NCBI RefSeq assembly: GCF_000423345.1
Contig: NZ_AUHU01000003.1
Location: 310,001 to 374,000, forward strand
Source: Marinimicrobium agarilyticum DSM 16975
Lineage (GTDB): Bacteria > Pseudomonadota > Gammaproteobacteria > Pseudomonadales > Cellvibrionaceae
Direction of reading: 5' to 3'
DNA: 64,000 nt
In this document: positions 58,025 to 64,000 of the stretch, one piece after another
Layout: every line of letters begins with the position of its first letter
How positions within the stretch are numbered: position 1 is the first letter of the stretch
The notes under the pieces: model-generated
What the model saw: only the letters and a program-made list of their open reading frames with translations
The model's database searches: none
Told to the model about the DNA's origin: nothing
Position numbers and translations under genes: made by a program

Positions 58025-59284
58025 CTACAGCTCGTTAAATACTGGGCACTTTTTGGGAATAATGGCTTTGTCCAGCACCCGATAGTCCGGCAGGCCGTTG
58101 CGGTAGGGCGGATAGGCTTCCCCCTCAATCAGCGGCAACAGATAGCGGCGCGCCGCGTCGGTGATTTCAAAACCGTTGTCGCTGATATAGTGCCGGGGCA
58201 GGGTGCGTTCGACGTTGGCGACCTGAGCCAGTGGCGCGCGGTCGATGTGCCAGCGATAGGGGCTGTCGGCCTCGCGAACAATGACGGGCATGACCGCATT
58301 CTCGCCCTCCACCGCAAAGCGAACGGCGGCGCGGCCCAGCTCGAAGGCCTGGTCGACGTCGGTTTTCGAGGCGATGTGGCGAGCCGAGCGCTGCAGGTAA
58401 TCGCATACCGCCCAATGGCATTTGTAACCGCCATGTTTTTTGATTTTGTCGACAATCACCGGCGCTACGCCGCCGAGCTGGGCGTGGCCGAACGCGTCGG
58501 TGTTTCCCGCGCTGGAGAGGAATTCCCCTTCGGCATCTTTGGCACCTTCAGAAACGGCAATCATGCAGAAACCTCGTTCCTGAACGGCGCGATCCACGGC
58601 CGCCAGAAAGCGGGGTTCGTCCAGGGGAATTTCCGGAAACAGAATAATGTCGGGTCCGAGTCCGCGCTCGTCGCGAGCCAGACCGGCCGAGGCCGCGACC
58701 CAACCGGCGTGGCGACCCATCACTTCCATCACAAACACTTTGGTCGAGGTGCGCTGCATGGACGCCACGTCAAAGGAGGCCTCCAGCATGGACACCGCCG
58801 TGTACTTGGCCACGGAGCCAAAACCGGGGCAGCAATCGGTGACCGGAAGATCGTTGTCCATGGTTTTGGGTACGCCGATGCAGGTGATGGGGAAGCCCAT
58901 TTTCTCCGACAGCTGGGAGACCTTGTGCGCCGTGTCCTGTGAATCGCCACCACCATTATAAAAAAAGTAACGGATGTCGTGGGCTTTGAACACTTCAATC
59001 AGACGTTCGTACTGCGCGCGGTGCTCGGTCAGGGACTTGAGTTTGTAACGGCAGGAACCGAAAGCGCCCGCGGGTGTATGTAGCAGGGCGGCAATGCTTT
59101 CTTCCGACTCGGCACCGATGTCGATCAGCTCTTCGGTGAGCGCCCCCAGAATGCCGTCGCGTCCGGCATAGAGGGTGCCGATGGTTTCGGGATGAGTTTT
59201 GGCCTCGGCAATAACACCGGCCGCCGACGCGTTGATCACGGCGGTGACACCGCCGGACTGAGCGTAAAAAGCGTTGTGTGACAC
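58025..59284 (-). CDS. 6-phosphofructokinase, pyrophosphate-dependent type
   Basis: 419 residues. The phosphofructokinase fold starts AQSGGVTAVINASAAGV (GG phosphate loop), then NGGGDSQDTAHKVS and GVPKTMDNDLPVTDCCPGFGSVAKY, where PKTMDND with Lys replaces the PGTIDND of ATP enzymes, a marker of PPi use. MEVMGRHAGWVAASAGLA is the F6P site. PPi-PFK is reversible and can serve gluconeogenesis, as needed during growth on uronates and pyruvate-yielding substrates. It lies upstream of the aldolase gene on the same strand, with a 166-bp gap. Confidence 0.9.
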   Translation of the reverse strand: MSHNAFYAQSGGVTAVINASAAGVIAEAKTHPETIGTLYAGRDGILGALTEELIDIGAESEESIAALLHTPAGAFGSCRYKLKSLTEHRAQYERLIEVFKAHDIRYFFYNGGGDSQDTAHKVSQLSEKMGFPITCIGVPKTMDNDLPVTDCCPGFGSVAKYTAVSMLEASFDVASMQRTSTKVFVMEVMGRHAGWVAASAGLARDERGLGPDIILFPEIPLDEPRFLAAVDRAVQERGFCMIAVSEGAKDAEGEFLSSAGNTDAFGHAQLGGVAPVIVDKIKKHGGYKCHWAVCDYLQRSARHIASKTDVDQAFELGRAAVRFAVEGENAVMPVIVREADSPYRWHIDRAPLAQVANVERTLPRHYISDNGFEITDAARRYLLPLIEGEAYPPYRNGLPDYRVLDKAIIPKKCPVFNEL

Positions 59285-59681
59285 AATACGTTCCTTTGGT
59301 TGATAAACGGCCGAACATCGGGCCGTAGTCTCTCGTCTCTCTCGTTATTTGGGCTCGTTTTTTTTGGCTTTCTTCTTTGCGTTTCCAACGCTTTTGTATG
59401 ACAGAAAGACGCGCCGTCTTTGTGCGCGTTGCTCTATTCTGATGAGCCCGTATCGCTTGGTATTGAACCCGTTATGGTCGGGTTTTTCAGTCACATTGCC
59501 GATGAATTGATTGTTTTTGTGGTGGGGGATTTTTATTAGGGGGAACGAATTCTAGCACAGGCGAGCCTCCTTGCAATGCCTGTTTTTGATTCTTTTACCG
59601 TAACCGTTACCGACCGAGGTTGACGGAAAAGCGGAACGCGATGAGCGTCGTTTACAGTTGTATGATATTTCCCACGGTTTT
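59285..59681. other. Gap between the PFK and ntrC genes, with a possible operator
   Basis: No gene seen. It is AT-rich near the PFK start. GTAACCGTTAC (about 59600-59610) is an odd-length palindrome resembling the LacI-type sites of the window but one base shorter, and lies about 315 bp from the PFK start, so its meaning is doubtful. Confidence 0.35.
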
Positions 59682-61103
59682 TTACTCGACCTCTTCGGCG
59701 CCATTCATATCCAGCTCTTTGAGCTTGCGTGTCAAGGTATTGCGGCCCCATCCCAGAAGGTTGGCCGCGTCGCGTTTGCGCCCGGCGGTGTACTTGAGAG
59801 CGGTTTCAATCAAGGCCCGTTCGAATGTCGGCACGGCTTCGCTCAATAGTTGGTGGTGACCTCGGGCGAGCGCCTGATCGGCCCAATGACGTAGGGCTTT
59901 TTCCCAGTCGTCGGCCGGGGCGTTGTCTTCTTTGTTGCTGAGTAGCTCCGGTGGTAGATCTTCAATGTGAACTTCCCGGCCCGAGGCCATCACGGTAATC
60001 CAGCGACAGGTGTTTTCCAGTTGCCGTACGTTACCGGGCCAGGACATGGAGCAGAAAAATTCTTCGGTTTCAGGCAGCAGGATTTTGGTGTCCACATCCA
60101 GTTCACCGGCGGCTTTTTGCAAGAAGAACTTGGCGAGCTTGGGGATGTCCTCCCGGCGATCCGCCAGCTTTGGAATGTGAATTCGAATCACATTCAGCCG
60201 GTGGAACAGGTCCTCGCGGAAACGGCCGTCGTTCACCAGCGCCTCCAGGTTCTGGTGGGTGGCGGCGATGATACGCACGTCCACCTTGACCGGCGTGTGT
60301 CCGCCCACACGGTAAAATTCACCGTCGGCTAGCACGCGTAGCAATCGGGTCTGGGTTTCGGCGGGCATGTCCCCGATTTCGTCCAGGAACAGGGTGCCGC
60401 CGTTGGCCTGCTCGAAGCGCCCCTGGCGTTGTGCGGCCGCCCCGGTGAAGGCGCCTTTTTCGTGACCGAACAGTTCGGACTCCATCAGATCTTTGGGAAT
60501 GGCGGCCATGTTCAATGCGATAAAGGGCTGTTCCCGACGGGGGCTGTGGCGGTGCAGGGCGTGGGCCACCAATTCTTTACCGGTGCCGGACTGCCCGTTA
60601 ATCAGGACTGTAATGTTGGATTGGGATAAGCGACCAATGGCCCGGAACACTTCCTGCATCGCCGGCGCTTCACCAATGATTTCGGTGTTGACCTCCACCG
60701 CCTCGGCGGCATCGCCCTCGCTCTTCTGCTCTTGGGCGTGGGCCAGGGCCCGCTGGGTGACAGCGACCGCCTCATCGACATCGAAGGGCTTGGGCAGGTA
60801 CTCGAAGGCGCCTCCCTGGTAAGCGGCGACCGCACTGTCCAGGTCGGAGTGGGCGGTCATGATGATGATCGGGATTTCCGGGTGTTGGGCGTGCAGGTCC
60901 TTGAGCAGGGCCAGCCCGTCAATACCGGGCATGCGAATGTCGCTGATGATGGCATCCGGGATGTCCCGTCCGAGTTGCCCGACGGCACTGTCGCCGGACT
61001 CGAACGTGCGGGCTTCGATGCCGGCTCCCTGCAGGGCTTTTTCGAGCACCCAACGGATGGATCGGTCATCGTCGATTATCCAGACTCGGTTAGACTTCTG
61101 CAT
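59682..61103 (-). CDS. ntrC: Nitrogen regulation response regulator NtrC (GlnG)
   Basis: 473 residues from ATG 61103, which overlaps the end of ntrB by 14 bp. Receiver domain 1-120 with acidic pocket IIDDD and phospho-acceptor Asp55 (IISDIRMPG). AAA+ domain (about 140-380) with Walker A GQSGTGKE, the sigma-54 contact GAFTGA, Walker [12 protein letters not shown] and arginine-finger region. C-terminal Fis-type helix-turn-helix ([23 protein letters not shown]). Phosphorylated by NtrB, it activates sigma-54 promoters of nitrogen genes, probably including the one found before the nitrate transporter gene. Confidence 0.95.
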   Translation of the reverse strand: MQKSNRVWIIDDDRSIRWVLEKALQGAGIEARTFESGDSAVGQLGRDIPDAIISDIRMPGIDGLALLKDLHAQHPEIPIIIMTAHSDLDSAVAAYQGGAFEYLPKPFDVDEAVAVTQRALAHAQEQKSEGDAAEAVEVNTEIIGEAPAMQEVFRAIGRLSQSNITVLINGQSGTGKELVAHALHRHSPRREQPFIALNMAAIPKDLMESELFGHEKGAFTGAAAQRQGRFEQANGGTLFLDEIGDMPAETQTRLLRVLADGEFYRVGGHTPVKVDVRIIAATHQNLEALVNDGRFREDLFHRLNVIRIHIPKLADRREDIPKLAKFFLQKAAGELDVDTKILLPETEEFFCSMSWPGNVRQLENTCRWITVMASGREVHIEDLPPELLSNKEDNAPADDWEKALRHWADQALARGHHQLLSEAVPTFERALIETALKYTAGRKRDAANLLGWGRNTLTRKLKELDMNGAEEVE

Positions 61104-62163
61104 GTTGTGCTTCCATTGGTAGATAGAGTGAAAAGCGGGTCTGCCCCGGCTCACTGTCGCATTCGATCAACCCCTGGTGCTGATGGACCAGGTGTTGGGA
61201 GATGGTCAGCCCGAGGCCAGTGCCCTCGGCGCGACCGGAAATCATGGGGTAGAAAATGTTTTTGACAATGTCTTCGGGAATGCCGGGGCCGTTGTCGAGA
61301 ATGTCGATCCGGCACACCAGAGGGTGGTGCAGTCGGCCGATGGTATAGCGCCGTTGGATACGGGTGATCAACCGAAGCTCGGGGTTGGCGGTGCCGTGCT
61401 CCTGAAGGGCCTGCATGGCATTGCGGGCGATATTCAGGAAGGCCTGAATCAGTTGTTCCTTGTCGGCTTCCAGGTCCGGAATGCTGGGGTCGTAATCCCG
61501 GCGAATCTGGATGCCGCCGCTGCTTTCGGCCTTGATGATGGTTGCCACACGCTCCAGCACCTCGTGGATGTTCAGCGCTTGGCGCTGGGGCAACTGGTTC
61601 GGCCCGAGCATCCGGTCGACCAGGTTGCGCAGCCGGTCCGCCTCGTCGATGATGACGCCGGTGTACTCCTGCAGATCGCTGCCCGGCAGCTCCCGCGCCA
61701 GCAGCTGGGCGGCGCCACGAATGCCCCCGAGGGGGTTCTTGATCTCGTGGGCCATGCCGCGGACCAGGTTGCGGGTGGTTTCCTGGGAGGAGGTCAGCAT
61801 TTCCTCGCGGCTGATTTTAAGCAGGCGGTCGATGGGTTGAATTTCAATCACCAGTCCGCCCTCGTCGCCAAAAGGGGTGACGGTGTAGTCCACGGTGATC
61901 TGACCGCCGGTCAGTAACTGCCATTCGGCGTGGCGCTTGGTGTAATGGTTGGACTGCTCGGCGGCGGTCAACAGCTGTTGAGTGGTGTCGGTGGATTCGT
62001 AGAAAAAATGGGTCAGGGGCTCGCCCATGGTGCGCTCGCAACTGACCGCCAGCAGAGCTTCCGCGGAGGGATTCATATGGCGCAGTCGCAGTTCTCCGTC
62101 CACCAGGATGATAGCGGTGCTCAGGCTGTCGAGCAGCGGTTTATGGAGTTCTCCGGTGTTCAC
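61090..62163 (-). CDS. ntrB: Nitrogen regulation sensor kinase NtrB (GlnL)
   Basis: 357 residues, soluble. PAS domain (about 8-120), then the dimerisation helix with phospho-acceptor His139 in RGMAHEIKNPLGGIRGAAQLL, N box in AFLNIARNAMQAL, G1 box DNGPGIPEDI, F box NIFYPMISGR and G2 box GTGLGLTISQHLVHQHQG. PII (GlnB) controls its kinase/phosphatase balance according to glutamine. It overlaps ntrC, so the two are one operon. The 253-bp gap to the DUF4124 gene has no terminator with a clear T run. Confidence 0.95.
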   Translation of the reverse strand: MNTGELHKPLLDSLSTAIILVDGELRLRHMNPSAEALLAVSCERTMGEPLTHFFYESTDTTQQLLTAAEQSNHYTKRHAEWQLLTGGQITVDYTVTPFGDEGGLVIEIQPIDRLLKISREEMLTSSQETTRNLVRGMAHEIKNPLGGIRGAAQLLARELPGSDLQEYTGVIIDEADRLRNLVDRMLGPNQLPQRQALNIHEVLERVATIIKAESSGGIQIRRDYDPSIPDLEADKEQLIQAFLNIARNAMQALQEHGTANPELRLITRIQRRYTIGRLHHPLVCRIDILDNGPGIPEDIVKNIFYPMISGRAEGTGLGLTISQHLVHQHQGLIECDSEPGQTRFSLYLPMEAQHAEV

Positions 62164-62416
62164 TCAGTGGGGCTCCCGATTCAACGTGAAAGAAGGATGG
62201 CCAGCGGATCGCATGCACCGCCTTGGAACACACCCTTATGAGCTGGTCTATGCAAAAAGCAATCCAACTAAAGAGGGCGCGGAGCGCCCATTATTGGGCG
62301 CCTTCAGAGGAGAGTGTAGGGGAGATTTTCTGGAATCGCACCAAAATGGTGCTAGTGGCGTCGGCAGTCGCGCACGGCGCCTTTAAACGGTGCGTCAGGG
62401 TGTTGCGCGCCACCGT

Positions 62417-62944
62417 TCAATTCAGTTTTGACGGGCGGTGCACATAAATGGTGATTGTCTCGGTTTCCCGCAGCATGTTGCCATTCTCATCAATGATCAT
62501 TCCGCGAATCTGATGCTCGCCGCGGAAGATTTCCTCGACCACATATTGGTTCGAGCGGGTTTCCGCCAGCAGCTCGCCGTCCAGGTAAAACGCAAAGGCA
62601 TGCCCGGCAGCCAGGCCCGGGTTGGCGTTGAGCACAATGGGCAAGTCCCGCTGGCCCGGGTTCACATGGGACTCCGGGGCGGGGCTGGCCAGGCTGAGCT
62701 CATAATCGATGGCGCTCTGCTCCTGGTCGTCGCCCCCGTTTCGGTTGCGGTAGGCGGGGCCCGGTTGCTGTTCGGGCAGGGTGTTCACGGGGGGCAGGGT
62801 TTCGGCGCTCTCGGGTTGGGCACCATTGGGCGGACGGTCCGAATAGGAGACGTTCCCGTCCTCATCCACGCTCTTGTAGATGGCCTGCCCGAGCGTTGGA
62901 GAGGCAAGCAGTGACAGCAGGGTACCAATAAGAATAGGGCGCAT
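62417..62944 (-). CDS. DUF4124-domain exported protein
   Basis: 175 residues from ATG 62944 (TTG 62950 would add two residues). Signal peptide about 1-19 (SLLASPTLG), then a DUF4124 domain (about 20-60): AIYKSVDEDGNVSYSDRPPNGAQ. A Pro/Gln-rich linker and a C-terminal beta-domain follow (about 85-175, PIVLNANPGLAAGHAFAFYLDGELLAE, GEHQIRGMIIDENGNML). Proteins like this are regularly found between glnA and ntrB in gammaproteobacteria; their role is unknown. It lies between the glnA terminator and ntrB. Confidence 0.87.
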   Translation of the reverse strand: MRPILIGTLLSLLASPTLGQAIYKSVDEDGNVSYSDRPPNGAQPESAETLPPVNTLPEQQPGPAYRNRNGGDDQEQSAIDYELSLASPAPESHVNPGQRDLPIVLNANPGLAAGHAFAFYLDGELLAETRSNQYVVEEIFRGEHQIRGMIIDENGNMLRETETITIYVHRPSKLN

Positions 62945-62989
62945 AGTCAATTCTCAATAGGGCTTTTCCAGAGTGTAATCCCTGCCACT

Positions 62990-63029
62990 GAAAAAACAAA
63001 AGCCCGCTCGGTTTCCCGGGCGGGCTTTT
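62990..63029 (-). terminator. Intrinsic terminator downstream of glnA
   Basis: AAAAGCCCG (62998-63006) and CGGGCTTTT (63021-63029) pair, with further inner pairs (CTCGG/CCGGG). On the minus strand the hairpin is followed by GTTTTTT. It ends the glnA transcript 137 bp after the stop, beyond the tandem repeats. Confidence 0.88.
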
Positions 63030-63066
63030 GGTCGGTTGCCGGCACAAGACCGGCTCCGCCTTTAGC

Positions 63067-63170
63067 GGCTAGCTCCTACCCCCGCTTTTGACAACTAGTG
63101 CCTGCGGTGGCTTTTAGCAACTAGCGTCTGCGGCGGTTTTTAACAACGAGTGCCTACAGCGGTTCTTAAC
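63067..63170. repeat. Four 26-bp tandem repeats at the 3' end of glnA
   Basis: Units start at 63067, 63093, 63119 and 63145. The last three open with AACTAG or AACGAG and share CTGCGG/CTACAGCGG and a T-rich GGYTTTTARC end; the first is more diverged. The fourth unit overlaps the glnA stop codon (63166-63168), and a partial unit continues into the last glnA codons. The repeat therefore appears to have grown outward from the gene end, in the glnA 3' UTR. Confidence 0.8.
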
Positions 63171-64000
63171 AACTATAGTACAGCTCGAACTCGACCGGGT
63201 GCGGAGTCATGTTCAGACGCTCGATTTCTTCGCGCTTCAGTTCGATATACGCGTCGATCACATCGTCGGTGAACACGCCGCCTTCCTTCAGGAAGTCGCG
63301 GTCCGCATCCAGTGCGTCCAGCGCCATTTCCAGGCTGGAAGCCACGGTCGGGATGTTCTTGCCTTCTTCCGGCGGCAGATCGTACAGGTTCTTGTCCGCC
63401 GCATCGCCCGGGTGGATTTTGTTTTGCACGCCGTCCAGGCCAGCCATGAGCAGAGCGGCAAAGCTCAGGTAGGGGTTGGCGGTCGGGTCCGGGAAGCGGG
63501 TCTCGATACGACGGGCTTTGTCGCTGGAGACGTAAGGAATCCGGATGGAAGCAGAGCGGTTGCGGGCGGAGTAAGCCAGCATGACCGGGGCTTCAAAGCC
63601 GGGCACCAGACGCTTGTAGGAGTTGGTGGACGCATTACAGAAGGCGTTCAGGGCACGGGCGTGCTTGATGATACCGCCGATGTAGTACAGAGCGGTTTCG
63701 CTCATGCCGGCATAGCCGTCGCCTGCAAACTGGTTCTTGCCGTCTTTGGAGAACGACTGGTGCACGTGCATACCGGAACCGTTATCACCGATCAGCGGCT
63801 TGGGCATGAAGGTGGCGGTCTGGCCGAAAGCGTGGGCCACGTTGTGCACGCAGTACTTCAGAATCTGGACTTCGTCGGCCTTTTTCACCAGAGTGTTGGC
63901 GCCAACGCCAATTTCACACTGACCGGCGGTGGCCACTTCGTGGTGGTGTACTTCGATGACCAGGCCCATGGCTTCCATGGCGTCACACATGGCGCCACGC
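63166..64000 (-). CDS. glnA: Glutamine synthetase type I, C-terminal part (runs off the window)
   Basis: About 277 C-terminal residues are visible; the gene continues beyond 64000. Active-site parts are seen: [18 protein letters not shown] (metal and glutamate site), [39 protein letters not shown] (ATP and ammonia loops), [26 protein letters not shown], and the adenylylation loop [11 protein letters not shown], whose Tyr is the GlnE target. It ends ELYYSC. It makes glutamine from glutamate, ammonia and ATP. The arrangement glnA-DUF4124-ntrB-ntrC is the standard gammaproteobacterial nitrogen locus; the promoter lies outside. Confidence 0.97.
   Translation of the reverse strand, partial: RGAMCDAMEAMGLVIEVHHHEVATAGQCEIGVGANTLVKKADEVQILKYCVHNVAHAFGQTATFMPKPLIGDNGSGMHVHQSFSKDGKNQFAGDGYAGMSETALYYIGGIIKHARALNAFCNASTNSYKRLVPGFEAPVMLAYSARNRSASIRIPYVSSDKARRIETRFPDPTANPYLSFAALLMAGLDGVQNKIHPGDAADKNLYDLPPEEGKNIPTVASSLEMALDALDADRDFLKEGGVFTDDVIDAYIELKREEIERLNMTPHPVEFELYYSC

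Noticed and set aside
63067-63170. CRISPR array
   Set aside because: The 26-bp units are contiguous without spacers and no cas genes are present; it is a tandem repeat.

Overview
The window looks like chromosome from a marine, polysaccharide-degrading gammaproteobacterium of the Cellvibrionales type (Cellvibrio, Saccharophagus, Gilvimarinus or Marinimicrobium relatives). The reasons are secreted enzymes with poly-serine linkers and CBM2/CBM5 modules, phosphorolytic mannan catabolism, a uronate/pectin cluster, high GC, and gammaproteobacterial housekeeping blocks (nudE/yrfG-hslR-hslO, pntAB, glnA-ntrBC). The assignment is inferred from content, not from a marker-gene search. No rRNA, tRNA, CRISPR array, prophage or transposase gene was recognised.

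Layout. 0.3-2.3 kb: PQQ sugar dehydrogenase flanked by two CBM2 modules. 2.4-6.2 kb: NfeD/SPFH membrane cluster. 6.3-9.0 kb: small exported protein, FMN reductase, ACR3/BASS-like permease and YqaA protein. 9.2-10.4 kb: GH19 chitinase. 10.5-13.6 kb: zinc alcohol dehydrogenase, then M48 peptidase and two YbjQ proteins. 13.7-16.3 kb: nudE, yrfG, hslR and a frameshifted hslO, followed by a probable small RNA. 16.9-28.5 kb: mannan/galactomannan locus (two AGE-family sugar isomerases/epimerases, LacI repressor, GPH and SSS transporters, GH130 phosphorylase, GH5 mannanase, GH27 alpha-galactosidase). 28.6-32.5 kb: nitrate transporter plus a fused PP2C phosphatase/kinase, with a consensus sigma-54 promoter and unusual repeats. 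32.7-37.5 kb: Zur-box-controlled ZnuD-like receptor, a zinc-chaperone-like lipoprotein, and a DUF2141-OmpV fusion. 37.6-39.4 kb: SLC13 permease. 39.5-46.4 kb: uronate genes kduD, kduI, DUF4861-GH105 and uxaA. 46.7-49.6 kb: pntAA-pntAB-pntB. 49.6-57.9 kb: TRAP transporter, kdgK, uxuB, pectin methylesterase and class I aldolase. 58.0-59.3 kb: PPi-type phosphofructokinase. 59.7-64.0 kb: ntrC, ntrB, a DUF4124 protein and the 3' part of glnA.

How the genes work together. Mannanase and alpha-galactosidase yield manno-oligosaccharides. SSS and GPH carriers import them, the epimerase makes mannosyl-glucose, and the GH130 enzyme phosphorolyses it. A LacI protein probably binds TGTAACCGGTTACA-like palindromes, which lie inside the promoters of the transporter and phosphorylase genes. 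The same palindrome occurs twice upstream of uxaA. In the second network, pectin and uronide fragments pass through CE8, GH105, the TRAP carrier, KduI/KduD, UxuB/UxaA and KdgK.

Most notable non-coding finding. Three dispersed elements (30675-30779, 49586-49688, 49801-49911) share a 51-nt core that can fold into two small hairpins, with compensatory changes between copies. Each core is capped by 26-30-bp inverted arms that are nearly perfect within a copy but unrelated between copies. A second repeat type with terminal inverted repeats brackets the phosphatase/kinase gene.
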